This document shows, piece by piece, positions 35,298-44,243 of a stretch of 64,000 nt of DNA. Origin of the DNA: Mesorhizobium sangaii (GTDB lineage: Bacteria > Pseudomonadota > Alphaproteobacteria > Rhizobiales > Rhizobiaceae); the NCBI RefSeq assembly GCF_014207355.1, contig NZ_JACHEF010000005.1, positions 434,001 through 498,000 of the forward strand, written 5' to 3'. Every line of letters begins with the position of its first letter. Position 1 is the first letter of the stretch. The notes beneath the pieces are model-generated. The model searched no databases, was not told the origin of the DNA, and worked only from the letters and a program-made list of their open reading frames with translations. Position numbers and translations under genes: made by a program.

Positions 35298-36269
35298 CAG
35301 CTCCAGATAGTTGAATATCTCGAACATCTCGACGCGGGCATTGGCACTGCCGCCATCCGACACGAAGCGGCCAAGCAGCGCATCGAAAAAGCCCTGCGAG
35401 GCCAATACGGCGATAGCAACCGGCAGCAGCGCGGCCAGCATCATCGCCAGGGCCGCGCCGAGCAGGTTGACGCGACCCGTGCGCAATTTGCGAAATCCGT
35501 GGAAAAGCAAATAGCTGCCGCCCAGCAGTATGGTCACCACCATCGCCGACCGGCCGCCGAACGCAACGAGCGCCGCGCACTGCAGGCCGATCATCGCCAG
35601 CCGCAGCGGAGCCGGCAGCGATCTTGAGCCGCTCAAAAGGGCAAGCACGTAGACCGACGTCACCGTGGCATTGACCAGCGGATGCCCCTGCAGCGCGCTC
35701 GAGCGCGGATCGGTGGCAAACACCTCGCCATCGAAGCGATAGGGAAACACCAGTGTCTTGGTGGCGAATTCGACAAGGGCGAGCAGCCCATTGGCCGTCA
35801 TGACCGCATGAATGACGGTGGGCAGCCGGGCGAACGTCCATTCGTCATCCTCGCCGAGCATGAGCACCAGCAGCCCGGAAGCCACGAAAGTGTCGATCAT
35901 GCCGGCCATGCCTGGACGTTGCCTGACGATGACGACGACCAGGAGCACGACCGCGATGACGCTCATCAGTGCCGTGGCGGGCCGCCTGTCGGCGACGTGG
36001 ACGCAATAGCCGACCGGATTGCCGAACGTGCACGAACGCCAGGCAAACAGCAGAATGATGAGATAGGTGGAGGGATGTATCTTGGTCGCCGCGCTGCCTG
36101 ACAGGCCGTCGTAATTGTAGCCAAGCAGCCAGAGCATGCCTCCCGAGACAGCGAACAGCACCAGCACGGCCGCGATCAGTCCAAACTGGGTCACCGCATC
36201 CACGGAGGTGCCGGCGCGGGGCGCGGCAGCGCCGAAATTCGAGGCTGTTCCGCTCCAGCCGGAAGCCAT
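34923..36269 (-). CDS. VpsF-family polysaccharide biosynthesis protein
   Basis: A 448-residue inner-membrane protein with about ten hydrophobic helices. It has the large periplasmic loop of O-antigen ligase/polymerase-like proteins (Wzy/WaaL superfamily) and matches the VpsF group. Landmarks are FVASGLLVLMLGEDDEWTFAR, AFGGRSAMVVTILLGGSYLLF and the SDGGSANARVEMFEIFNYL loop. VpsF proteins are needed for exopolysaccharide polymerisation in Vibrio and are common in rhizobial clusters. It starts one base after the Wzc-like stop, so both are cotranscribed. Its 3' third is duplicated at 25750-26172. Confidence 0.88.
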   Translation of the reverse strand: MASGWSGTASNFGAAAPRAGTSVDAVTQFGLIAAVLVLFAVSGGMLWLLGYNYDGLSGSAATKIHPSTYLIILLFAWRSCTFGNPVGYCVHVADRRPATALMSVIAVVLLVVVIVRQRPGMAGMIDTFVASGLLVLMLGEDDEWTFARLPTVIHAVMTANGLLALVEFATKTLVFPYRFDGEVFATDPRSSALQGHPLVNATVTSVYVLALLSGSRSLPAPLRLAMIGLQCAALVAFGGRSAMVVTILLGGSYLLFHGFRKLRTGRVNLLGAALAMMLAALLPVAIAVLASQGFFDALLGRFVSDGGSANARVEMFEIFNYLELRDVIVGPSVDLVESLRRINGLEWGIENPFVRMTVYQGAFFTLLMMSSFGLFMHEVARRCHPGVWLPVVGWLILLNTSESISSKTTLLTKVAVLCLAHYRPARSAIRPVGAVRPFAETQNRSTSF

Positions 36270-36270
36270 G

Positions 36271-38379
36271 TCAGGCCGCCTCGTCGACCAGCAATGCGCC
36301 TGTCGGCACCCGCCCCATAACGGAAATCGCCTGCATCGTCGCCGTCACATCGCGCATCGGCGTGGCGTTCAGCCTGGCGACGACCACTATCTCGTCGACC
36401 ATGGCGACAAGCGGCGAGGCATTCAGATTCTCGGCCAGCGCGCCGCCATCGACGACAACGAGTTCGAAACTCCGGCTCGCCTGGGCCAGCATATGCTGCG
36501 CGAAGTAGACGCCGTGTGCTTCCTGGAAGATCGCCTTGGGTCGGCCCCTGCCCAGAAGGGCGACGTTGCTGCCCGGCGCGTACCGGCTGACGGCTTCAAA
36601 CGCATACTCGCCGCGCAGCACATCGAGGATCCCGGGCTGCGGGTCCTTCTGGCCGTTGCTGGTGTTGGTATCGACGAACAGGACCCGGCTGCCCCTGGCT
36701 GCCGCCGCGTTGGCGAGCAGCCGTGCGATCCTGTTGCGCTGCTGGCCATCTTCTGGCGGCGACGTCACCAGGATCGACGGCACCAGCGGCCAATCCGGCG
36801 GACGTCGGCCCGAACTGAACATGCGCCGGAGCGCGAGGCCGATGACGGCGTCCGTCTTCTGGTTGGTCGCGACGGCCGGGCTGGTGCCGAAAGGCCACCA
36901 GCGCCGTCCCGGCTTCACTCCCGCCGGCAGGATGCCAAGCACGGGGGCATCGATCGTGAATTGCATCTGGGCGCTGGAAAGCACTGTCGGCGAGGAGTAT
37001 TCCGCAATCAGCGCCAGGCCGGTGCCCAGCCCCAATCCGCCAAACACGGCGCCAAACAAAAGCAGCCCCAGTGGCGGCCAGCTCTTTTTCTGGGCCGGCA
37101 TGGCATCCGAAATCACACGCGCGTTGGTGCTGTCGACGTTGATCTGCTCGCGTGTTTCCTGAGCCCGCTGCAGGTAGGTTGCATAGACGGAACGGACCGC
37201 CTCGAGATCGCGCTGCAATTCGCGCAGCCGCACGGATGCCTGGTCGGTGTCGAGCGATTTGTTCTTGAGGCTCGCGACCTTCGTTTCCAGCGCCTGCTGG
37301 TTGGCAAGCGCCCGCTCGTAATCGGTCTCAGTGGCCGTCTGGATCCGGCCGAGTTCGCGCGCGATCAGCTGCCGCGTGTCACGCAGTTGCTGCTGCGCGG
37401 CGATCATCGACGGATGGCGCGGCCCCAGTTCCGTGCCAAGCTGCGAGACCTGGTCGACCAGTGTTGCTTCCTGCGAGCGCAAGCTCGAAATCACCGACGA
37501 GCGCATCGCTTCCGAGGTTGCATCGGGCGTGCCGCTCTGCTTGCGCATCTGGTCGACCTGCGCCTTCAGCGTTGCGGTGCGGCTCTGCGCCGCCGAAAGC
37601 TGCGTGTTGAGCTCGGTCAGTTCCTGGTCGCTGACCAGATTGCCTGCCGCCATCACCATGTTGTTGGCGGACTTGTAGGCCTCGACGGCATTCTCGGCCT
37701 GCTGAACGCGCTTGCGCTGTTCGTCCAGCCGCGCGGTGATCGACTTCGACGCATCGGTGGCGGCTTGCGCGCGCGAACTCGCCTGGTCGGCCAGATAGGC
37801 TTGTGCGATGGCGTTGGCCAGAAGCGCGGCCTTGTCGGCGCTCTTGGCGGTGACGATCACGTCGATGACCAGGACCTTGTCCGCCCGCTTCACCGCCAGG
37901 CGCCGGCGCAGGGCGTCGAGCGTTGCAACCGTCCTGTCGGTCGCGGCCGAACCGGAACCGAGGACGCGCGACACCATGCCCTGCCCGTTGAATTCCGGAT
38001 CCTCGGTCAGTTTGGTCGCCGCGATCGCCCGCAGCAGCACACCAGTCGACTGGACGACGCTGACCTGGCTTTCAACCTGGGTGATGCCGCCGTCGGGCGC
38101 CAGTCCGCTCGGATTGATATTGTTGGTGACCACTTGCAGGTCTTGCGGATCGATGATGATTTCCGCCACAGAGCTGTACAACGCCGGCGTGAGCAGGCCG
38201 TAGAGCAGGGTTGCGAGTGTCAGCAGCACGGCGGTGCCGATGATCCAGAGACGGCGGCGCACCAGAATGCGCTTCAGATCGCCAAGCTCGACGGTCGAGG
38301 GTGCGTATGATCCCGCGGGTTCCACCGATCCTGCTTCCGGAAAGTATTGCTGAGGCACCATGGGCAGAGATGATAGCAT
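36271..38379 (-). CDS. Wzc/GumC-like polysaccharide copolymerase with degenerate kinase domain
   Basis: A 702-residue chain-length and export protein. Its N-terminal part is the Wzz domain (first helix WIIGTAVLLTLATLLYGLLT, about 44-66), then long periplasmic coiled coils (about 215-400), then a second helix (PPLGLLLFGAVFGGLGLGTG). The C-terminal 220 residues have the BY-kinase fold. However, the Walker A position reads TSPPEDGQQRNR with no GK(S/T), the A' motif is VLFVDTNTSN and Walker B is LVVVDGGAL. No tyrosine cluster ends the protein (VDEAA). It probably cannot autophosphorylate. AGGAGG precedes the ATG. VpsF follows. Confidence 0.88.
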   Translation of the reverse strand: MLSSLPMVPQQYFPEAGSVEPAGSYAPSTVELGDLKRILVRRRLWIIGTAVLLTLATLLYGLLTPALYSSVAEIIIDPQDLQVVTNNINPSGLAPDGGITQVESQVSVVQSTGVLLRAIAATKLTEDPEFNGQGMVSRVLGSGSAATDRTVATLDALRRRLAVKRADKVLVIDVIVTAKSADKAALLANAIAQAYLADQASSRAQAATDASKSITARLDEQRKRVQQAENAVEAYKSANNMVMAAGNLVSDQELTELNTQLSAAQSRTATLKAQVDQMRKQSGTPDATSEAMRSSVISSLRSQEATLVDQVSQLGTELGPRHPSMIAAQQQLRDTRQLIARELGRIQTATETDYERALANQQALETKVASLKNKSLDTDQASVRLRELQRDLEAVRSVYATYLQRAQETREQINVDSTNARVISDAMPAQKKSWPPLGLLLFGAVFGGLGLGTGLALIAEYSSPTVLSSAQMQFTIDAPVLGILPAGVKPGRRWWPFGTSPAVATNQKTDAVIGLALRRMFSSGRRPPDWPLVPSILVTSPPEDGQQRNRIARLLANAAAARGSRVLFVDTNTSNGQKDPQPGILDVLRGEYAFEAVSRYAPGSNVALLGRGRPKAIFQEAHGVYFAQHMLAQASRSFELVVVDGGALAENLNASPLVAMVDEIVVVARLNATPMRDVTATMQAISVMGRVPTGALLVDEAA

Positions 38380-38640
38380 AGCTGCCTCCTACAATACTCC
38401 ATTTGCCTGCAAGACCAAATCGCGGGCATGAACCTAGCTATTACTCCAATTGTTAAAACATTATTAATTATGTTTGGAACCCGCATGAATTTTGGCACGG
38501 AGTTTGCTTAGGTAAACGCACTGGGGTGTTGACACCGCGCAGCTGAACGAGAGACGGACGAAAATGGGGCAACACTTCAACCGGGCTGACACCAGTGTCC
38601 CATGTTCTGACGTCGGCCACGAAAATGCCAGGTGTTCAAC

Positions 38641-40161
38641 ATGCGGCTAAGCCTGCGCCTGGACGGCGATTGCGTCCGTGGCTTCCATGTCCTGCTCGCT
38701 CAACGCCTGTCCGTGCTCGCGGATGTCGAGCTGTTCGTCGATGCCCGCCCGGCTGGCGGCGGTATCCCGCGCAGCGCCGAGGCCTTGTTCCAACTTGAAA
38801 CGGCAATCCATGGCCTGCCCCGCGATGGGCTGGCAAAGCGCGTGCCGCGTTCGGCGCTGGCCCGCTATGGCCCGCCGCCCGCTTCGGTCGATCTGGTCGT
38901 CGACCTCTGCGGCGACGTTCAGCCGGAAGGCACACGGATCTGGCGTGTCACCTATGGCGGCGCCAGCGGCGAAGCGGCCCTGCTAGCCCTGATCCTCGCC
39001 GGCCAGACGCCACTCGCCCGCGTCGAGGAAAACGGGGCTGCGATTGCCGCCGGGCGCCTGGGAACCGAATATGGCGGCATCGCGCTGGCGTCCTTCCAGG
39101 ACATGCTGGCGCGTACGGCAAGCCTTATCGTCGCGGCGATGTCGGGCGCAGCGACGGCCGTGCCGGTTCTGCCTGAGCCGGCGCAGGCTGGTGCCCCGCC
39201 GCCGATGCCCTCGGCTACCAAGCTTGGCGTCAGGGCGGCAAAGGCGCTGGCGCGGCGGATCGTCCAGAAGATCTACCATCTTTGCTACAACGCGCCGCAC
39301 TGGAAGGTCGGCTGGCGCCAAACCAAGGGCCGGGATCTGTACGACCTTCGCGCCCATCCCGCATCGGGCTGGCAGGTGCTGCCGGACGATGGCAGCCGCT
39401 TCTACGCCGATCCGTTCCCGATCCTGTATCAGGGTCAGCTGACCCTGTTCGTCGAGGACTATATCCACCGGCTCGGCAAGGCGATCATCTCGGCTGTGCC
39501 GTTCGGTCCGGCCGGCCCGCTTGGCCGCCCTGAACCGGTGCTGGAACTGCCCTACCACCTCTCCTACCCCTTCGTCTTCGAACGCGACGGCGAGGTCTGG
39601 ATGGTTCCCGAAAGCTGTGCCAACGGCACGGTCGATCTTTACCGGGCGACTGCCTTTCCCGGCGGGTGGGTCAAGGAGGCGACGCTGCTGGCCGACGTCG
39701 TCGCCAGCGACGCCACCCTGGTCGAGCACGGCGGCAGCTGGTGGATGTTTGCCACCGTGCGCGACGGTGAAGCCACCGTCCGGGACGGTGCAGGCGCCTT
39801 CTCCGACACGCTGCATCTGTGGTCGGCGCCGGATTTTCGCGGCCCCTGGACGCCGCACCAGAACAATCCCGTGCTGATCGACATCGCCTCGGCGCGGCCG
39901 GCCGGCCGCATGGTGAAACGAGGCGATCAGTTGCTGCGCCCGGTGCAGGACTGTCGCAGGAGCTATGGCGCGGCGCTCGGCATCGCACGCATCTCTCACC
40001 TTGATTTGATCGGCATGGAGCAGGTTGTTGAGACGATCTTAAATCCAGGTGCGCTATGGAATGGGCGCAAGCTCCACACGCTCAACGAGGCGGGTGGTTT
40101 CGAGTTCATCGACGGCTCGGCGATTGCACCGCGCTGGAAGCAACGAGGCGGGCGGTATTAA
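38641..40161 (+). CDS. GIPC-transferase-like (beta-propeller) polysaccharide protein
   Basis: A 506-residue protein divergent from the Wzc-like gene. Residues about 200-500 match the family named after plant glucosamine inositolphosphorylceramide transferase (IPUT/GINT1 N-terminal domain), a propeller-like fold: SRFYADPFPILYQGQLTLFVEDY, HLSYPFVFERDGEVWMVPE and RPAGRMVKRGDQLLRPVQD. Residues 1-180 resemble a decayed formyltransferase-like domain. AGGTG with 6-base spacing supports the ATG at 38641; a GTG at 38632 is possible. In bacteria this family sits in capsule and exopolysaccharide clusters, where its reaction is not settled. Confidence 0.75.
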   Translation: MRLSLRLDGDCVRGFHVLLAQRLSVLADVELFVDARPAGGGIPRSAEALFQLETAIHGLPRDGLAKRVPRSALARYGPPPASVDLVVDLCGDVQPEGTRIWRVTYGGASGEAALLALILAGQTPLARVEENGAAIAAGRLGTEYGGIALASFQDMLARTASLIVAAMSGAATAVPVLPEPAQAGAPPPMPSATKLGVRAAKALARRIVQKIYHLCYNAPHWKVGWRQTKGRDLYDLRAHPASGWQVLPDDGSRFYADPFPILYQGQLTLFVEDYIHRLGKAIISAVPFGPAGPLGRPEPVLELPYHLSYPFVFERDGEVWMVPESCANGTVDLYRATAFPGGWVKEATLLADVVASDATLVEHGGSWWMFATVRDGEATVRDGAGAFSDTLHLWSAPDFRGPWTPHQNNPVLIDIASARPAGRMVKRGDQLLRPVQDCRRSYGAALGIARISHLDLIGMEQVVETILNPGALWNGRKLHTLNEAGGFEFIDGSAIAPRWKQRGGRY

Positions 40162-40279
40162 CCTAAACATTGGTTACTACCAGTCGCGCGTGCAGGTTGC
40201 TTGAGGTTGATTTGGGACCGGACGTATTTTCCACCACAGATTGCAGAGCGGAAAGATGACCAGCAGAAAGGGCGGCGAA

Positions 40280-41476
40280 ATGAGTATCGCAGAGGCTGGC
40301 CCAGCCGAAGTCGACGTGGCGATTGTCGGCGCCGGGCTGGCCGGAACCACCTTGGCGACGGTGCTTGGAAAAGCCGGGCGCAAGGTGGCGTTGATCGATC
40401 CGCACCGCGTCCATCACGACGAGTTCAGGGCTGAGAAGATCGGCACGAAGCAGATGCAGCTGTTCAAGAGGCTGGGCCTCGAAGCGACGCTTCTCCCTCT
40501 CGTCACGCCGATGGACGAGGTGCATATCTTTCGCCTCGGACAATTGTTCGCGCGTGAAACGCATCGCGAGTTTGGATTTTCCTATGGCGCGCTGATCAAC
40601 GGCCTGCGTGACGCGCTGCCGCCGCAAGTTCCGTTGACGGTGGGCAAAGTCGCCGAGATCACCACCGGACCGGACGAGCAGCGGCTTGTGCTCACCGACG
40701 GCTCCGTCATCGACGCTCGGCTTCTGGTGGTGGCCACCGGCTACAGCGAAGCGGTTCGGCGCGCCATCGGGGTGAACCGCGTTGAAGAATCCAAGGCATT
40801 TTCGCTATCGATCGGCTTCGACCTTGCCATCGCGCCGCGTGACTGCGCCTATGAGTCTGTCACCAGCTACGGCAAACGGGCCGGGGACCGTGTCGCCTAC
40901 ATCACCGTCTTTCCCATCGGCAACAAGATGCGGGCGAATATGTTCGTCTACCGGCAGGTGGCCGAGCCGTGGACAAGGGCGTTTCGCGAGGACCCGCAAA
41001 AGATGCTTTGCGAGCTGATGCCCGAGATATCAGCGCAATGCGGTAACTTCGAGATCGCAGGCCCCGTCGAGGTTAGGCAGATCAATCTGACCACGACGCA
41101 AGGCCATCGCCGCGACGGAGTGGTTTTCGTCGGCGACGCCTTTTTGACGACGTGTCCAACGCCGGGCGTCGGCATCGAGCGGGTGATGACAGACGTCGAT
41201 CGGCTCCATTCGGTGCACATTCCGCGCTGGCTGGAAACACCGGGAATGGCGGCTGACAAGATCAGCGCCTTTTATGACGATCCGGTCAAGATCGCCGCCG
41301 ATGAGAATGGCATGAGGTCCAGCATCTATTCCAAGGCGATCACCACCGGAACAGAGCTGGAATGGCGCATCCGCCGCCTGCGCAACAACACCGCGCGCCA
41401 GCTGATGATCGTCGGCCGCAAGATGCGGAATTTGGGCCAGCGGCGGGCAAATGCTGTCGCCGGCGAAGCGTCATAG
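40280..41476 (+). CDS. FAD-dependent oxidoreductase/monooxygenase
   Basis: A 398-residue flavoprotein. The dinucleotide motif is VAIVGAGLAGTTLATVLGKAGRKVALID, the second FAD contact is the FVGDAFLTTCPTPGVGIERV region, and ARLLVVATGYSEAVRR lies between, the layout of the group A monooxygenase/geranylgeranyl-reductase superfamily. The start at 40280 is placed by a GGGCGG site and family N-termini. Its C-terminal 60 residues are helical and basic. It lies 118 bases after the GIPC-transferase-like gene on the same strand, but no pathway partner is evident. The substrate is unknown. Confidence 0.85.
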   Translation: MSIAEAGPAEVDVAIVGAGLAGTTLATVLGKAGRKVALIDPHRVHHDEFRAEKIGTKQMQLFKRLGLEATLLPLVTPMDEVHIFRLGQLFARETHREFGFSYGALINGLRDALPPQVPLTVGKVAEITTGPDEQRLVLTDGSVIDARLLVVATGYSEAVRRAIGVNRVEESKAFSLSIGFDLAIAPRDCAYESVTSYGKRAGDRVAYITVFPIGNKMRANMFVYRQVAEPWTRAFREDPQKMLCELMPEISAQCGNFEIAGPVEVRQINLTTTQGHRRDGVVFVGDAFLTTCPTPGVGIERVMTDVDRLHSVHIPRWLETPGMAADKISAFYDDPVKIAADENGMRSSIYSKAITTGTELEWRIRRLRNNTARQLMIVGRKMRNLGQRRANAVAGEAS

Positions 41477-41690
41477 AACAAACCGTCGCCCGGATCACCC
41501 AGCGTCAGCCCCGCCTTGCGTGCTTCGGCGCGCAGGAACGGCAATCCGACGACAATCACATCATCCGGATCGTCCGGCCACCGGCCGCCATACCGCCAAC
41601 CCACCGGTAATGTCCACATCGACATGGCTCATGCTTCGCGCGCGTGCGCAGGGAGCGGGAACGATATCGCCCGCCAGGTGTTAGAAATTC

Positions 41691-41921
41691 ATGATGAACA
41701 CCATGGAACCCCACGGTCACGGGATGGTGGCCGATATTTTGACCTTGGAAGTCGCCAATGCCAGGCAGCGCATCGACCGGACCGAGCTCGCGATTCAACG
41801 CACGGAAGAAATGCTGGCCGAGAACATTGCGCTGCGCAGCAGGATACAAACCGCGCAACGGCGTCTGGTCGAGGCCGCGGAGCGCTTGGTGAAGATTTCC
41901 AGCGCAACGGCGCTGCTGTAG
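41691..41921 (+). CDS. Small coiled-coil hypothetical protein
   Basis: A 76-residue protein made almost wholly of one amphipathic helix (ANARQRIDRTELAIQRTEEM then LRSRIQTAQRRLVEAAERLV), predicted to form a coiled coil. No family is recognised. The start is one of two adjacent ATG codons (41691, 41694), with a weak AGGTG further upstream. It lies in a 460-bp gap and is convergent with the LacI-type gene. Confidence 0.5.
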   Translation: MMNTMEPHGHGMVADILTLEVANARQRIDRTELAIQRTEEMLAENIALRSRIQTAQRRLVEAAERLVKISSATALL

Positions 41922-41940
41922 CCGATAGCGGCGATCGCCT

Positions 41941-43020
41941 TCACTGTCGGTGTCCTCCCCCGGAATGCGGGCCATTGCCTGGCGAGCCAACGGATTCACG
42001 CATCAAAACCTGGCAAGGCTCGAGCCGTGCTCTCGGCGGCCCCTCCCCGCCTTCAATCCTGGCAAACAGCGCGTCCATGGCGTGGCCGGCGATCTGGCGC
42101 ACCGGCTGCACCACGGCGGCAATGGCCGGCCATGTCACCTGCATCCACTCGGCATCGTCGAAGCCGACCAGCGAAATGTCGTTGGGGCAGTGCCAGCCAC
42201 GCCGGCGGAACTCGGACAGCGCCACCAGCGTGCCCTTGAGGAACAGCGAATAGACTGCGGTCGGACGTTTGCCCCCGCTCCCACCTTCGCCTTGATCGAA
42301 ATAGTCGCGCAATTGCGACCTGAGCGGTTCGACATCGCTTTCGGCAAGCACGACGTCGATGCGCACATCCGACGCCAGCGCCAACGCGGTGCCGCGAAAG
42401 CCGTCGAGGCGGGCGTGCATCGTGGCTGCCTGTTCGCCAAGGCCGACAACCAGGATATGGCGGTGGCCCTTGCCGATCAGTTCGCGCGCCACCTCGGCAC
42501 TGGCCGCCTCACTGTCGGCCGACACGGTGTCGAAGGCGTCGTCCGACAGCACGCGGTCGATCAGCACGCCGGTCATGCCGTTGGCCTTCATGAACCCGGC
42601 CGCCGGGCCGTGCTCGTTGCGCACCGGCGCCAGCACCACGCCGGCCACCCGCCAGTCATGCATGCGTTCGAGGATTTCTTTTTCGCGCACCTCTGATTCA
42701 CGGCTCGATGCGGCCACCAGCGTATAGCCGCGCTGCTCGGCCAGGCCTTCGAGCTGGGTGATCATCTGGCCGAAGAACTCGCTCTCGAACTCCGGCATGA
42801 TGGCACCGATGATGCGGCGCTTGGCCCGCCGCATGTCGGAGGCCAGCGGATCAACGCGGTAGCCCAAAAGCCCGACGGCGTCGAAGACGCGTTGCGCATT
42901 CTCGGGCTTCACCGTGGTGACGCCGGCCATGACCTTGGAGACGGTGGCGGCCGACACGCCGGCGTAGCTTGCCACGTCGTGGATCGACGGACGCCGCCGC
43001 TGGCCCTGCCTATGCGCCAT
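41941..43020 (-). CDS. LacI-family transcriptional regulator
   Basis: A 359-residue regulator. The DNA-binding helix-turn-helix and hinge are near 12-65 (PSIHDVASYAGVSAATVSKV then NAQRVFDAVGLLGYRVDPLA). The periplasmic-binding-protein-like ligand domain follows (FESEFFGQMITQLEGLAEQ, GMTGVLIDRV, DISLVGFDDAEW). The gene is divergent from a 2-hydroxyacid dehydrogenase. Two operator-like sites, both matching TAAATCGWTTT, lie in the 191-bp gap between them (43074-43106). It most likely represses the dehydrogenase and itself until a sugar-acid-like ligand appears. The effector is inferred, not seen. Confidence 0.93.
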   Translation of the reverse strand: MAHRQGQRRRPSIHDVASYAGVSAATVSKVMAGVTTVKPENAQRVFDAVGLLGYRVDPLASDMRRAKRRIIGAIMPEFESEFFGQMITQLEGLAEQRGYTLVAASSRESEVREKEILERMHDWRVAGVVLAPVRNEHGPAAGFMKANGMTGVLIDRVLSDDAFDTVSADSEAASAEVARELIGKGHRHILVVGLGEQAATMHARLDGFRGTALALASDVRIDVVLAESDVEPLRSQLRDYFDQGEGGSGGKRPTAVYSLFLKGTLVALSEFRRRGWHCPNDISLVGFDDAEWMQVTWPAIAAVVQPVRQIAGHAMDALFARIEGGEGPPRARLEPCQVLMRESVGSPGNGPHSGGGHRQ

Positions 43021-43073
43021 TGGCCCTCCTCACGAGGCGCGGACGTCAGCATTTTCGTCCGCCACCAAACGAG

Positions 43074-43106
43074 TAAATCGATTTTTCGTGATTGTAAATC
43101 GTTTAA
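43074..43106. promoter_or_regulatory. Paired LacI-type operators
   Basis: Two sites with central CG: AAATCGATTT (43075-43084, a perfect palindrome) and TAAATCGTTTA (43095-43105). Their CG centres are 21 bp apart, two helical turns, so two dimers could bind the same DNA face. They lie 55-85 bases from the LacI gene start and about 107-137 from the dehydrogenase start. Confidence 0.75.
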
Positions 43107-43211
43107 TCGGAGGTATTTTGTCTCCGTGCATGTCGCCCAAAGTGTGCAACGGGATAACGAAATGTGCAAACCAAAAATGTGCGATGAGGTTCGCGCCCGA
43201 AGGAAATTGCC

Positions 43212-44243
43212 ATGTCAGACAGCACCTTGCCGCTGGTCGTCAGCGCGCCGGAACCGCGCACCCTCGACCTCATCTTCACGCCTTCGCAGTTGGCACGCTT
43301 CCGGAAAACATACCGTATCGTCGAGACGACGCCCGACGGCGTCGCAAAATTGCCGGCCGATGTGCTGGCCGAAGCCCGCTACATCGTCGGCCAGCCGCCG
43401 ATCACGCCTGAAACGCTGGACAAGATGAAGGCGCTGCGCTGCGTCTTCAACGTCGAGACCAACCTGATCAACAACATGCCCTATGAGACGCTGTTTGCGC
43501 GCGGCATCCATGTCGTCACCACCGGCCTGGTCTTCGCCGAGCCGGTGGCCGAGCTTGGCCTTGCCATGGCGCTCAACCTTGCCCGCGATATCGTCGACGC
43601 CGACCTCGCCTTTCGCCAGGGCAAGGAGCTGTGGGGCGGCGATGGCAACCGGACAGCCCGATTGCTATCAGGCGCCGATGTCGGCATCATCGGCTTCGGC
43701 GATCTCGGCCGCGCGCTGAACCGGCTGCTGTCAGGCTTCCGCACCCGCACAAAAGTCTTCGATCCCTGGCTGCCGCCGTCGATCCTGATCGACAACGGCG
43801 TCGAGCCTGCCTCGCTCGACGAGGTGCTGTCGCAGAGCGACTTCGTCTTCGTCGTTGCTTCGGTGACCAGCGAGAATCAAGGTTTTCTTGGCGCCGATGC
43901 CTTTGCCGGCATGCGCAGGGGTGCGGCCTTCATCCTGCTCAGCCGCGCCGGCGTCGTCGATTTTCCCGCCCTGATGGCGGCGGTGAAAAGCGGCCACATC
44001 GTCGCCGCCAGCGACGTCTTCCCGGAAGAGCCGCTGGCGCAAGACCATCCGGTGCGTGCCTTGCCCGGCTTCCTGCGCTCGGCCCACCGCGCCGGCGCGC
44101 TCGACATCGCCTTCAAGCGCATGGGCGACATGGTGCTGGAGGACATGGACCTGATCGACCGCGGCCTGCCGCCGCTGCGCTCCAAACGCGCCGAGCGAGA
44201 AACAGTGTCGAGGATGCGTTCGAAACCGGTGGACAAGAACTGA
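43212..44243 (+). CDS. D-2-hydroxyacid dehydrogenase family protein
   Basis: A 343-residue NAD(P)-dependent dehydrogenase of the D-isomer specific 2-hydroxyacid family (phosphoglycerate/glycerate dehydrogenase fold). The Rossmann motif is DVGIIGFGDLGRALNRLL. The catalytic Arg is in ILLSRAGVVDFPAL, Glu in SDVFPEEPLAQDHP and His in RSAHRAGALD, close to the expected spacing. Divergent LacI regulation suggests a role in using a sugar-derived hydroxyacid. No transporter or second enzyme of such a pathway follows. Confidence 0.92.
   Translation: MSDSTLPLVVSAPEPRTLDLIFTPSQLARFRKTYRIVETTPDGVAKLPADVLAEARYIVGQPPITPETLDKMKALRCVFNVETNLINNMPYETLFARGIHVVTTGLVFAEPVAELGLAMALNLARDIVDADLAFRQGKELWGGDGNRTARLLSGADVGIIGFGDLGRALNRLLSGFRTRTKVFDPWLPPSILIDNGVEPASLDEVLSQSDFVFVVASVTSENQGFLGADAFAGMRRGAAFILLSRAGVVDFPALMAAVKSGHIVAASDVFPEEPLAQDHPVRALPGFLRSAHRAGALDIAFKRMGDMVLEDMDLIDRGLPPLRSKRAERETVSRMRSKPVDKN

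Noticed and set aside
36136..38310. Plus-strand 724-residue open frame opposite the Wzc-like gene
   Set aside because: Arg/His/Gln-rich with no family pattern; it is an antisense shadow of a clear coding sequence in high-GC DNA.
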